A stretch of DNA of 64,000 bases from Hormiphora californensis (GCA_020137815.1 CM035352.1:4389498-4453497), one strand, 5' to 3'. Positions 26,461-39,900 are shown, numbered from the stretch's first letter. The notes: generated from the sequence alone by a model not told the origin. Translations and numbers: made by a program.

Positions 26461-26759
26461 AAACTATAATAAATCATGGTAAGAGATAACAGAAAGCAAT
26501 GTTAACCATATAGAAAACGAAGGTAGACAGATGGAAGAACCAACGAAAATTGGATGAAACATTTTGTATGGAAAATGGACTTACGAACCATACACTCAGC
26601 CTCAAAATGACTTACAAACCATACACTCAGCCTCAAAAGCTAAAATTGAAAGAAGACGAGAAATTGTATGGAGAAAACATCCAGAAAACTGGAAAGAGAC
26701 CGTGGTCACTGGAAACAAGTACATGTCACTGGAATTCAAGTATATATGTCTTTGAAAAG

Positions 26760-28374
26760 TTAATAATCTTGAGCAAGGTTCATCTTAAATAATTGTCGAG
26801 TATGTTTACTCTCGTAAGAGTGATTCCGTAGAATGTTAATCTGTTTCAAGCGGAAGGTTTCATCTTTTATGAATGGGTTCTGTAGGGTTGTGTTACAATC
26901 ATCCCAATGAACGGGATCACCTGAACCTTGTACCTGTAGCAACCTGGTTTTAAACCTGTGATTTGAAAGTGTGAGTGCTAACAAAGATATTGTCAGGGCG
27001 AATACAGTTCCAAATTCTAGGGCCTTCAAAAGTAAGTTAATATCCAAATATCTGTGAATGCCCCTTGGAATAATTGCCAAATTAGGTTTACGACTAGAGA
27101 AAACAATAGAATTGTCATCATTGAGTTTTGATTGATGTACTTTGGACAGTACAGCCATGTGATAAAGATGATGAACTGTGAGAATATCAAGATTGTTGAA
27201 AGTTAACCTTCGTTCCCGGTTTACCAAAGGAACCAGGTACTTTTGTTAAAGAGAACAAACATCTCAAAGCGTTTTTTTGTGCTCTGAAATAGGTAATAGT
27301 TTATTCATGCAACCCCCACTTCCCAAACACTAATACTGTAATTGATATGGGATTGAAACAAGGCGTATAAACCGGAATCTTAAGTTGTTTAGGTAAAGAT
27401 TTGCGTAACCTGTAAATAGAGCCAAGATTACGGTGTAGTTTGGTGGAAACTGATCTGATGTGGGCTTCCCATGTTAGGGAGTCCGAGATTTCAATACCCA
27501 AAAACTTAAACTGTTTCACCTGTTCAATGATGGTACCATCATAGCACACGTGAACTGAGAAGGGTTAGTTGATTGGGGAGACAGAAGTGCATAAACTTAG
27601 TTTTGGAGGTGTTCACATGCAAGAAATTAGCATCAAAGTATTCCTTGAGAAGAGCCATCAGTTTATCAATAACCAGTGTACCTCAGGGGCACTCCTACCC
27701 GAAACAAAGATGCTTGTATCATCAGCAAATAAAATAAAACGGGTGAACAGGAATCTGAGCCACAAGGCAAATTCACTATGTCATTGATGTACAGCAAGAA
27801 AAGTAACGGGCCAAGAGTGGAACCCTGAGGCACCCCGCAAGAAACAGGAAGTGGGTCAGAAATTTTGTCACCAACTCTGACAGCCTGTGACCGACCTGAC
27901 AAGAAACTTTTGACAATTGCAAAAGTCCCGCGAATCCCATAATGTTCAAGTTTTGCAACAAGGATGCATGATGGAGCGTGTCGAAAGCCTTGCTCAAGTC
28001 CAGGAATAAACCCCGAGAAAAGCGCTTATTATCTAGGCTCTCAACAGCACTCCCAACACCCTCGTGCAAAGCCTGAGTGGTGGAGCGAACCCTTTAAAAA
28101 TCCAAATTGTGATTTAGAAATTACAGAATGTACGTCTAGAAACTCAATGACTCTCTGTGTAAGCATTTTTCGAAACTTTTTACTTAGAATAGGCAAGAGG
28201 GGATGTCTGTAATTGGATAGTGTATTGGTATCGCCCACCTTTGTGCAAAGGATGAACAGAAGCATGCTTTAGTTCGTCAGGGAAAACCCCTGCCGCCATA
28301 CACTTATTGATAATGGTAGAAGAAATCAGCAGAAAACAGGAAATTAAGATGTATGCGTACGACGCTACTTTCAA
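26760..28374 (-). pseudogene. Decayed Jockey/CR1-like LINE reverse transcriptase
   Basis: Minus-strand pieces in shifting frames match reverse transcriptase blocks in order: MAAGVFPDELKHASVHPLHK; LSNYRHPLLPILSKKFRKML; QFGFLKG; FLDLSKAFDTLHH (motif A); GVPQGSTLGPLLFLLYINDI (motif B); and the thumb-like VKQFKFLGIEISDSLTWEAH. The expected YADD block is disrupted (after SCSPVLFYLLMIQASLF). Multiple frameshifts and stops make it non-functional. Confidence 0.8.
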
Positions 28375-30487
28375 TGCAAATCAGTAATCACACCAAAAAT
28401 CGGGCTAGTGATCGAAGATGTCCCGCACAGCATGGTTCACCAGTTGGAAACTGAAACCAGCTTCAAAAACCTGATGTCAGTTTCAATTTAGCAACTGGAG
28501 CGTAATGTGTATCAAGATGACCAAGAAAAAGCACAATTAGTCCCCTGTCAGGCGGGGTTTCATAAGAGATCTTTGCAAATTTTCCTAAGAACGATAACAT
28601 TGTGAAAGTATGAGGGGTCAGCATTCATACGCCTCAGTCCCTATAAAGTAGAAAGCTTGGACTCCTCGTGCCAGGTGCGGCTCTGGCCGGGTGTCCACGA
28701 GGCTCGTTCCGCCCCTAAGTAGTCTCACCAGATTTTTTTTGATAGGGTGGAAGGAAGGGGAGCTGCAGAACTTTGCATTCGAGAGGTAAGAGGCATACAT
28801 ATACCGTAAACTGTCAGCAAAAAAGAAAGATGAAAATTGAAATCTTAAGTTGTAACTTTTGTCTTATTTCGCGAAATTTCAAAATTGAAAAGTTACAACT
28901 CCGAAATTTCGCGCCGAAATTATTTCGGAGGGGCGCGATTATAATCTGGGTGCCTTGCAGCCGGTTTACAGGTGCGCGCTGCCAAAAGAGTATACTTAGA
29001 CCGACTTTTTTCAAACGGCTATAGCCACGCAACACCATGGCCAATTTGAGTAAACTAAACGGTAACTGATAGAGAATCGATAGCCCTAACCGATAACCCC
29101 AAACAAACCCTAACCAGACCCTAACGGATAGCCCTAACCCGTCGCGCGCGCTAAAACTACGAATTGTTAGCAATGAAAGGCACCCAGATTTTTAACGTTT
29201 TCCATTTCGGAGCTTTAAAAGGGATCCCTAAAAAAGTTCAGAGTTTACACAGAGTTTACACAGTCTTTACTCAGTCATTACACCCAGAGCGGCGCGTGCT
29301 GCGCGTTTTGGTGTTTTCACTGCAATCATGAGTGTTTTACGCGCTGCGGCTAAAAAATATGGTAACAACGCTGCTAAATTTTTAATATTCAGTGCGCTCT
29401 AAAATAGAGGTTTTTTAATTTTTTTTAAAGTGGAAAAGCTACTAAAGATTTGAGAAAAGCGTTCAAATTTCAATTCAAACTCTCAAGGCCTCAGCTAAAT
29501 AGATTACAATCTGGGTACATACACAGCTATAAGTATATATGGGTGAACGCACACGGGGTGGGGATTTTAGATGTTCAGATGTGGGTGGGTGGTTGTTAGG
29601 CTTGTTCAGACTGCGGGTTCGTACCCAGGATCTCAAAACACAGTGGTTCACCAAGTTCGTACTGTTTCGGAAGATCTCACACACAAAGTTCATCATCACA
29701 CATTCATTCATCATAGACTCATAAACACGATCATATCCAAACTCAGCAACGGTCGATCATACGGACGAGGACTCACACACGAGTTCAGTGCGGGTGAAGG
29801 CCGAAGCCCCCCGATATCTCTCTTCACTTCTGCTTAAATATCCCGTCAACAAAACAGTCACGTGACTTCTGTACCAGAAACAACAGGGGTACTACCAAAG
29901 TTTGTGACACGCTTCCCGACTAGAACTGTTCACACCTTTCGAGTCAAGACGGCGGCCTATTCAGACTCATAGATCTGAATATAACTTTTCCTAAAACTAC
30001 ACTAAACTCTACTAGCAACTCTCTCGATCTCACTAACTCTCTCTGTCTATCAATGCATTCCACAAGTCTAACTGGACTCTCTCAACACGTTCACACGTCC
30101 ATACCATTCACATGTCAATAAGTACCAGGTCATATCTAGAACTAAACTAACTAGGGGACGGGGGATTGGACTTGTAGGTACGGGGAACCTGGGTATCTCT
30201 CATATATCCCACATGGGCCTGCCAGCGTTAAAATCTGGGTGTTTTGGGAGTGCTGACAAACGGTTTTTTAGGGTTAGGGCTAAAGTAAAGTCGGATTTTT
30301 TTAAACTGTCCCCCCTGAAATAACAAAATTTTTGAAAGTAGCGTCGTACGCAGTGTCAGCACGACGGGTGTCATTTGGCACCAAGAAACTGATATCAGTT
30401 TCAAATTTTGTAACTGGTCCCTTAATAATCCGAACAACAGTTTTGGATATTGTCTACCCCAAAAAGCTAACACCATGCTAACAACAG
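28375..30487. other. Gene-free repeat-bearing spacer upstream of the hnRNP-like gene
   Basis: Holds a possible 250-bp inverted-repeat element (AATCTGGGTGCC at about 28944 against GGCACCCAGATT at about 29181), degenerate CCCTAAC-rich sequence at 29080-29140, and an 18-bp word GTACGACGCTACTTTCAA (28358) that recurs inverted at 30334 with diverged flanks. No supported exons. Confidence 0.45.
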
Positions 30488-30497
30488 GTCAGCTATA

Positions 30498-32122
30498 ATG
30501 GCAGAGGTAGAAACCCCACAGGTTGAACCTGAGAAAATGTCCAGCGAAGAGGTGCCAACAGAACCTGACACAAAATCTAAAACATACAACAATGTTAAGA
30601 TAGAGGAACTTTTGGCACGTACTGGTTATCCGTTGGAAATTACTGCGACCTGTAGGGCATACGGTGGACCTCCTCCTGATTTTACTGGGGATGAACCTAC
30701 CTGCACATCACAGGTTAGTTGAAACTTAATACCAGTCACCATAACAACAGTCACCATAACAACAGTGACCTTGTTAACAGTCCGCTGACATTGAATGCTT
30801 TTTTTTGCGTGTTTTGGACGTCGTGGACAACACTTTGGGCGACGCTGTGCGGCCGGCCAATATGACGGAGCACCACTGTTAACAACATATATAATGAAAC
30901 ATATATTCCCAGGTGTTTATTGGTCGTCTGCCAACTGACATGAAGGAAGATGAAATAGTGCCCGTTTTCGAGAAAATTGGTAAAATTTATGTTCTCCGTA
31001 TGATCATGGAGCGAGATCAACCAGATACCAATCGGTATGTGTCAATTTTAGTGCTGACTATTGTTATGCAGCGTGTAACAGATGTAATGTCTCGCAAGTC
31101 TCAAGTTTCAAATGTCACTTCTGTTATCTCTGTGCTGCAGTTTGTTTATATATTCCCCTCCCCCAGTGGTTTCGCCTTCCTCTACTACTGCACACAAGAG
31201 GATGCAGAAGAGGCGATTAAACAACTCGACAATCACGAGATCCGAACTGGGGTGTTCCTGAAAGTATGCAAATCGGAGGGAAACAGAAGGTTGTACATGG
31301 GCAATATTCACAAGGATAAGAATGAGGAAGAGCTAAAATCGGAGATGAGTAACCTCTTCCCTGGGGTGGAGAAGGTTACCATCCAGGCTGATACCGTGAA
31401 AAATGCCAAGAACCGAGGTAGGTGGTGTGTGTGTGTCTTGACAGCATTATAAGTGGTTAAACAAAACCATTCCTTTCTACCGGGTGGTTCCCGCTACACA
31501 TAAATCCGGGTTTATTGATGTTATAATAGTCTCTCTGATATCTCTTGTTTATAGTAGGAAGACTAGGTCGGTACTTGCAAATGAGGATTACGCAACTTTT
31601 TGTGTACCAATCTAGCCTACCCTACTATCTCGCTCTCCTTGCTCTCTCTCTCCTCTCTTATCTCTCCCTCTGTTGCTTGATGATGTTCCGCTAACCGTCC
31701 ATTTTATACCAGGGAGGCCCCCATTTTCTGGAGATTTCGAGGCGTTTATAACTAGGTAAAAACCAAACCATCAATCTATAACAATATAAGGCAATACCTC
31801 GGACCTCTGAACTAACAATCTCTGCCCCCTCTCTTGATGCATTTAACGAGATTTGCTTTATCAGTTTTACAGATTTTAATCACTATTCAGGATATTGTAA
31901 ACGGTGTTCGATCATATCTCTTTTGCAATAATTTCTCTCTTGTACTTCTCATTTGTTTCTCTGCCAGCGCTTTCCGATATATTTCTCTCTGTTCCATCTC
32001 TGTTGTCTCTTTGCAAAAGCTGTGCCCCCTCTCTCTCGCGGGTTTCTCTAACAAATATTCAGGTTTCTCTGATCACACACGCGTTTGACCGTCAAAATAT
32101 CAGTTATCCATAAATTTTACTT

Positions 32123-32153
<31 letters not shown>

Positions 32154-33467
32154 CACACTCTCACCCTTTCACACAGGTCTCCCCCACACCAGGTTACATG
32201 TTTGTTGACTTCCTTGACCACAAGATGGCGGTGGATGCCAAGAAAGCGTGTTCGAGCAGCAAGAAGATCTTGTTTGGAAGATGGCTGAGGAATGTTGATT
32301 GGGCTGAATCCCAACATACCCCCAGTGAATCGGAAATGGAAAATGTACGTGTTCTTTGTGTGTATGTGTGTGTGTGTGCGTGTGTGTGTGTGTGTACGTG
32401 TTCATTGTGTGTGTTTACTGTGTATGTGTATGTGTGTGTGTATATGTATCTCCACGTACTTCCATCCACACTGCTGACATTGGGGATCAGCTATAGCAGC
32501 TAGCCCCTAATTATACGTGTTCATTGTGTTGCTGGTTCATCTAGCTGTTTGGATTAAAAGTCGCACACGTGTGGCGTGTATAGTAGTAGTGCAACAAAGG
32601 ATTTAATATTTGAGAGTGTGGTATATATAATTATCTACAATTATTACTTCTTCATGCACATACACACTGCATACACTACACACAGGGTCAGGTAACTACT
32701 ACACCCCCCCTGATTAAGACCCTAAATGTAACAACTACACCCCCAACCCCCCAGATTTAGGACCCTACATGTAACAACTACACCCCCCCCCCCAGATTAA
32801 GACCCTACATGTAGCACCCCTGACGGAGGGTACCACAGAGGCCCAGATTAGGGAGCACTTTAATCCTTTCGCTGAAACTCTAGAGGAGATCCAAGTTGTG
32901 AGGGAGTTTGCTTTTGTTCACTTTAAAACAAGGGCAGACGCTGAGAAAGCGATGAATGAAGCGGACAAGGAAATTAATGGATCCACGGTAAATTAAACAA
33001 TTAATTAGTAACCTTGATTACCACTTTGTAAACAGCCTTCAAGATATAGTCAAATGGTTGTTATGATGTCCTCTTTTTTCATAGGTAACGATGCAGTTTG
33101 CAAATCCGCGAGGTGGAGCTAAGAAGAAGAGGAAGCCCCGAATTAGCGGACCCCCAGGGGCACTCCACCCTAATGCACGGCAATATAATGACAACGGGGC
33201 TCCCCAGTACCCTAACTTTGATTCTTTCAAGGGAGGGATGAAGGGGTAAGTAGAGATATTATTTATTGGGGGAGGGTATATATATCGGCAGCGGGCAGCA
33301 GAATAATATAATAATCCCCCCCCCCTTATTACAGTAACGACCAGCAAAACATGGCAATGTGGATGGCGAAGAAGCGAAGGACAGGAAATGGAAACGATCC
33401 CTGGTTTGACCCATCCTACTCCGACCAAGTTGGCGGTGGAAGTAACTCTGTTGGAAGTTGGTGGTGA
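30498..33467 (+). CDS. hnRNP R/Q (SYNCRIP)-like RNA-binding protein, complete
   Basis: Nuclear/cytoplasmic hnRNP R/Q proteins bind mRNA and act in splicing, transport and stability. Seven exons join in phase to 408 residues: 30498-30713, 30913-31034, 31167-31417, 32193-32344, 32796-32987, 33085-33245 and 33335-33467. The family signature LLARTGYPLEI then YGGPPPDF precedes three RRMs: RRM1 from VFIGRLPTDMKEDEIVPVFE with GFAFLYYC; RRM2 from RRLYMGNIHKDKNEEELKSE with GYMFVDFLD; RRM3 from TLHVAPLTEGTTEAQIREHF with EFAFVHFKTRADAEKAM. A basic stretch (AKKKRKPR) and a short tail ending SVGSWW follow; the long RGG-rich tail of vertebrate hnRNP R/Q is absent. ACF/RBM46/47 relatives are the alternative. 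The start at 30498 is the first ATG of the open frame. Confidence 0.9.
31418..32192. other. Intron 3 of the hnRNP-like gene
   Basis: Ends with a (CACTTT)n hexamer run at about 32118-32156, placed just before the exon 4 acceptor where it provides pyrimidine-rich sequence. Confidence 0.6.
32345..32455. repeat. (TG)n microsatellite
   Basis: Interrupted TG repeats start only a few bases after the exon 4 donor of the hnRNP-like gene. Confidence 0.9.
32693..32815 (+). repeat. Triplicated 3' splice-site segment before hnRNP exon 5
   Basis: Three ~40-bp units, each of ACAACTACAC, a C run, then GATT(A/T)AGGACCCTA-like sequence and CATG. The last unit crosses the real acceptor CCCCAG at 32794-32795 and includes the first codons of exon 5. 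The middle copy also has an AG (near 32753). Confidence 0.85.
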
Positions 33468-33714
33468 GAGATGAGAGATATGATGCACTTTGAAAAGTCA
33501 GAAATTATGTTTCTTGTCTGTGAGAGTGAGTGAAAATACAGAGTGAGAGCGTGAGTGTGTTTTGCTGGAAAAGGATTGACGAATTCATTTATTATATAAT
33601 ATATATTGCATATCTCGATCTGTTTTATTCTCATACCCACAATATATTTATCCGTCCATGGTTCGCCAGTTCCATACATACCCGAAGTTTTATTATCCTT
33701 GTTCCAGGAATACA

Positions 33715-33785
33715 TACTGACTTGTACAATGTACAATGTACAATGTACAAGTATGTACAATGTACAATGTACATACTTGTTCAGA
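33715..33785. repeat. TGTACAAT palindromic tandem repeat
   Basis: Tandem TGTACAA units in both orientations around AAGTATGTAC make a self-complementary block flanked by CTTGTACA/TACTTG. Confidence 0.8.
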
Positions 33786-33912
33786 CTTTGCCTTATTTGA
33801 CCCTCTCTCTCCGCACCCCGGGGAGAGGGTTATAACAAGTTCTTGAAGAGCAATGTAATATGAACAATGTATTTCACTTAACTTCCTCTTCTTAGCGTAA
33901 TGACGAAAACAG

Positions 33913-36900
33913 GAGACCGTCTACAATCATGCGGGGTTTGAGGATTTCCTGCAGAGATACGAGAATGCGGGGTTAACCAGAGAACGCCAGGAGGAGTTGA
34001 TCGCTATTCGCCCTATCATATGACATAACCCTGGATCAGGTGTTGCTGGAAGCCCTGTACAGAGTTCTAACATTCCTCCGCAAGCATTTCGTTGCTGTGG
34101 TGATGGTTTTGTTGGTTGTTGGGGCAGTGGGTTATGTTGTCCATGCTGAGACGCAGGCTCGCTCCGGATACACTGACTACCAGCCCTGGCAGTTTGAGAT
34201 GTCCGCTGTGCTGAGGATGACTCAGACGAAGGTAGGTCCACACTTCGATTTACCGGCCCCTGATTTACCAGCCCCAGATTTACCGGACAAAACAGTTTCC
34301 CCAGATTATCCCGGTAAATCGGGGGTCCGACTGAGCCGAGTCCGGTAAATCGAGATGAACTATTAACAGGCAATGTTTACTTTTTGTGACGCCCGTTGGT
34401 TTTGTATTTTCTTTGGTTTTTTACACTTTCTGGACAGTTGAATGGCGTTTCCATACTTTCCGATTAATATTCACACCACAACCCCATTCAGCTGCTTGGA
34501 TGGTTTGACTGGGCTATTATCTACGACCTGACGTGTGCTGTTTCTAACCCCTACGTCCTATGGAAGAACTCCTTGGACAAGTCAGAAGTAGGACTGTGAG
34601 GCGAACCCTCAGATTCTCACAACCGTCCCTGCTTCACAATACTCAGGTATTCTTACAGTAAAGTATTGGAACGAAATACTGCATACTGCATGTTACGTGT
34701 TAGTAATCATGATTCTATACTGTGAAGTTGTGTTATTTGATATTAATTGTCATACAATTCATTATATGCTTCTATAACTCCACAAAGAGAAAGAGCAAGT
34801 TTTCAACCAAAGGTTTCTGAAACTCTCTCTATTCCCCCTGATAGGAGAACTGAATGAAGTATACCCTTTACCTTTACTGTTGACTGAATCTCAACAATCC
34901 TGGAAATTGGGCCCTCAATCAACCATTACCGATCTTTACTCTGTAAGAACATGCTCATTCGTTAGACGGGGGTGGGCCGTTGGGGGCGAAGGGGAGGGAG
35001 GTTCGCTAATCAGGCCAGTAAAAACAGTTGATCCCCCCTAAAATAATATTCATTATTATCTAACAGGCACTACAATTGTTGAGTGGTTCGAAGGACTACC
35101 CATGTTATCATTTTCCTGGTAAGGTGACCTCTAAATCGGTGGACCCCGTTCAGGATCTGCTAAAAGGGAATCTGGTGGACACCACTGGTAACCAGATCAC
35201 AGCTGTCTTCATGTGAGCACTGTTTGAATGATTATATGAAGCATAAACTCTTGCCAGTGGCGCGTTATTTCAGATACCTTTCTCCCAGCGCGCCGCTGGG
35301 AGAAGGTAGCTGTAGTTTATCCGCCACTGGCGGATAAACTGGTTTAAATCACGACGACGATCCCGAGGCGTAGCCGAGGGAGAGGCGGAGGGGTTTAAAC
35401 CTATAACGCGTCTGTGGCAAGAGTTTATGGGTTATATACCCTGCTTTAGTTGTTTGTTACAAGTATTAGACACTAACAAGAGAGAGAACACTAATCAAAA
35501 CACACAAAGAGAACTGAGAAACAGTCAAAAACATCTCTCAATTGAGTGTACATTGAGTGTACATACCTATACTCTCTCTCGTTGTTACGTTGCTGCTCTC
35601 GCTTTGATCCAGTACATATCTACTTCCGAGATATACCTGCAGCTGCACAACGACACCCTGTACAGTACCTATACAAGCTTGTACTAGTACATGACTGCAA
35701 AGAGGACCCGGGCTGCTAGGGGGGCGCCCACTCCCGCCCCCGCTCCTAACATCCCCCTAGCAGACCCACCCCCGTCGGGTAGGTTTTGCGCTCACGATGT
35801 TTTCAATTTCTCTGCTCCTGCTTTCTCTGCTCCTACCATAGCCACCCCCTCCCGCCTCCCCTCACCTCACCTACAATTCACTGAGGTACATCAACCTGAG
35901 TACGAGGACGGTCGGAGTATGATGACAACCAACACCCCAAGACCACATACCAGTAAGAACAGGACCTCTGGCTCTATATCTACCAAGTCGGTTTGTGTGA
36001 TTTTGCTGATTGTGGGATTGGGTACCGGACTTTCGCTCTGGGGAATTGGCAAACTTGGCACTGAACCCAAATGTAAACCTGAATCAAAAACAATAGCCGA
36101 GTACCCCCTCTCTTTCTCGACTAATTGCCCCTACTTTTTCTCTGCTGCAAAAAACTTGGCATGGACGGGGTTCGATCCGCTGCCCTCTCGCTCCGTGTGT
36201 GTGTCGGCTCTACCGGTTACGCCACATATGGGTTGGAAGATCTGCGATTCAGATGTATTTAGAGCAAACCCAAATAGCTACACTCCTCGAAAAAAACTAC
36301 CATGGACGGGCCGCGATCTTGCCTGCCCTGCTCGGACTGGGCGCGGCGTTGTGAGGGATCACACGACTGCGCCAAGGAGGCGATGTGAGTTGTGCGATTC
36401 TGACATATATATACCATGCGAAATCTACGATTACGGACTAGTATCACCTGGCGTTGTTTTGGAATGTGACAGTGAACACATTATTGACTTTATTATGTAT
36501 CATAATCTAGAATCCAAGAGTGTGTACCACTACCCGCCTACAATATAGTGGACGCTCCTCTCGACAAAATCAGTGCTCTATTCATCAACCCGAAACACAG
36601 GAGCTCTGTCAAGGTTATCACTAGCTCCTCCTCTGAAGAATCCCTTGACTTCCACTACTGGATAGTCCCCACATTCAGAACTCCAATACAAAATCCCATT
36701 CCACCTGCTGTGGAACCGGAATCCATCGGCCACACAACAGACTCGGCAAGAGAAACCACTGCCCAAGCATCTGACGAAACGAACGATCCCAAACCAGAGA
36801 CCCGGGTAACCATAACCCCAGAAGAAAAAGATCCAGATGGCGCAACCGAGTCCACAACCACAAAAGAGATCAGTCCTGAAACAAGCTCAGAAGTGGCAAC

Positions 36901-39900
36901 ACCGGACTCGCCTAACCAAATTATCTTTGAACCCGACAGCAAAAACTTCATCAAAAAGGAACTGGCGACAAATATAATCACTTCGGCCAGCAAGAAAACC
37001 CTTAAGAAGCTCTGCGAAGCAGCCGACCACACCTTCACTGACATACTCGATGCAAGGATGCTCCTTCTCAAAGACCTAGACTCTATCTTTGAAGAAACTA
37101 GTAGGCCCTCGGCTAAGTTTTGCCGAGCCATGCTGGAACAGTTGACATCAACCGCCGTAAACTTGGAACTAGACCGACTTGAAATTGAGTCAAGTGTCAA
37201 CACGGTGGCCTTCAAAAGAACTCTACTGGTCAAACACTGGTGCGAAGATTCTGAATCTACCCCACATACAGCTAGCCAAAAACCCGTTACTGCAGCAAGC
37301 TTAAAGAAATCTTCCAGGAAACAGCAGATTAAGGCCCCGACCGATCAACAGAAGGTTGGAGAATCCTCAGAACACACCAATGGGAACAGACAGGAAGATG
37401 TAGCCAAACAACCCGCTCAGCCTGAATCCTCTAAAGATATCATAATCAAGCTAATGGAAGAAAGACTTCTCTCACTGGAAAGAAAGATGGACTCGATGTC
37501 AGCGGCAATGGTCGCCAGCGACAACGGAACAGAACTGCTCCTAAGAGAATCAGAAACGAAGATCAAGAACCTCCAGAAATCAGTGGAAGATCAGCAAAAA
37601 CTCTTACAGAATCAGCAACTGTTGATCAATCAACTTCAAACCACCACGAACAACCTGAACCAAGCCCTTGAGAAATGCACCAAGGACCTCCAAGAACTCC
37701 GACCTACCCCTAGCAACCACCAACCATCCTACAACTCACGGAGGAGGCAGGGCTCTACTAGACCAGATCAAAGCACAACCAGCTCTGGCAACACCACTCC
37801 AAACACCATCAGTCCCCACATGAGGCAGCCCAACGCACAACCACCCACTCAGAGAGGAACCACAACTGCAAGTGGAGACCTCGCTCCAAGTAAACCAAAA
37901 TGCTTCATAGCCCACGGCGCGGAAATGGACTCATTTGATAGGACGCTGTTCTCAAAATCTTTCGACATCGAAACACACAAGATAGCATCACTAGAGGAGG
38001 CGAAGACTGAACCCTCAAATCCCAGTGAACTCCAAAAAGCTATCAGGAAGCATCGCCCCGGTGCCATCGTCCTTCACGTAGGCAAGGAGGACATCCTTAA
38101 AAAACTTAAAGACAAGCAACCTATTTCAGCTGAGATAGAAATACTAAAGTCTGTGGTAAAAGGGATACTACAAAACACCCCCTCTAAGATCTGCGTATCT
38201 CTACCGATACCGGCTCCCAAACTACCATCTCTCGATGCCAGCATCAAAAACTGGAACCTACAAATATCCAGATTCATCACAGAACTCAGGAAAAACCCAG
38301 CCTTCACTAACCGGGTATTCACTATAAACAACGCCAGAATCGGTGAACACACTACAACCCAAGTTGCAACAGACAGTGGGATAGAAAGTATACCAACCGA
38401 ACATGGTGGGAAAAAACTCTGGCTAAATCTCAGAGAAGGGCTAAACAGAATGACCAATCCTAACCACAAAAGAAGACCTCACAATGAAGAGTAATTCTCA
38501 AGGTGCACCCGAGGCAAACAGTTGCACGCTCAACATCGTGTCCTGGAACATTCACGGAATCAAAGACGCTAATCTTGGGCCCAAAACCAACTGTCATGAA
38601 TTCCTCGCCCAACTGGGTGGTTCCCACGTATTCCTGCTACAAGAAACAAAGGGATCTGTTGAAGTTGACAGCTACATCTGCCACAACAAGACACGTCCCA
38701 ACCCACGATCTGGCGGACTAACCATCGGCGTCCACTCAACTATAGCAGCACACACTAAACTAATCAAAACTGACCACGAGGACCTTCTCGCACTAAGGAT
38801 TTCCAGGAAAATCACCGGGACAGGGAAGGACCTCACCATCATTAATGTATACGACTCCCCACCCGAAAGCAGTTACAAAAAGAAATGGGCAGGTACCAGT
38901 GAGGAGAGGGACACACTCCATGACCTGAGCCAACTGCTTCTATCTCTAAGGCAAACCGAGATCCTAATTGCCGGTGACATGAACGCTAGATTGAGTGGAC
39001 TCAACACGATCCCACCGACTCAACACATCTCTGATGACATTCTCTCCAGCGGAGACCCGTCTTATAAACAACTCCGCACCAGCAAAGATACTGTCTGCAA
39101 TGACAGAGGAGCCAAGCTACTTGACTGTCTGTCATCAGCTGAGCTTACCATCCTAAACGGCTGTACAATTGGTGATCTAACAGGACAGTATACCTGTCAC
39201 ACGTACAATGGAGCTAGTGTTGTTGATTACATCATTGCCTCTGATAGCATTCGCTGCTCCACCCGATCTCTCAAGGTCAGGCCACTCCTGCCACTATCGG
39301 ACCACTGCCCAATAGAAGTGACGCTTAACACCAAGACGACATTGAAAAGTGCAACAGCCCAAAGGAAGTTTCTAAACCTACCAGACGCTCCTCGGCGAAC
39401 CAAATGGAAAGACACTACCGCCCAGCTACTCAAAGAACGGCAAATGAAGGACTCTGATGCTATCTCTGGGTTAATCCGGACTACCTGCAATTGCCGTAAT
39501 GATGTGTACACCATGAACCAAAAAATATCAGATCTGCTTGCCGCCCAACTCAAAAGCACTGAACCAGCTGTAGACAAGAAAAAGAAGCACAAAAAACGAT
39601 ACACGAAATCTAAATGGTATGATAAAGAGTGTGACATCCTACGCTTTGAAACCAACCGCCTTGCACGAGCCCAGGGCAAGGGGAAAACTGCTAACCCCAG
39701 GATCAAAGACCTCTACCACCAGCAGAAACGATTGTATCGTCGAACAATGAGGAACAAGAAGAGCCAGCTCAAGCAAAACTTGAGCAGCAGAATTCTCTCA
39801 TCCAAAACATTGAACTGGGACACAATCGAGGAACTGAAACAGCAATTCGATCAAAAAGAGGAACTCAGCATCTCTCATATGACCGACTTCCACAGCTTCT

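Noticed and set aside
29080-29140. CCCTAA-rich sequence as an interstitial telomere
   Set aside because: Units are irregular (CCCTAACC, CCCCAAAC, CCCTAACG) and too few; no clean TTAGGG array.
35691-36548. 285-codon frame as a host membrane protein
   Set aside because: Half of it is antisense to tRNA-like repeats and it lies in an intron beside a LINE; kept only as a low-confidence open frame.
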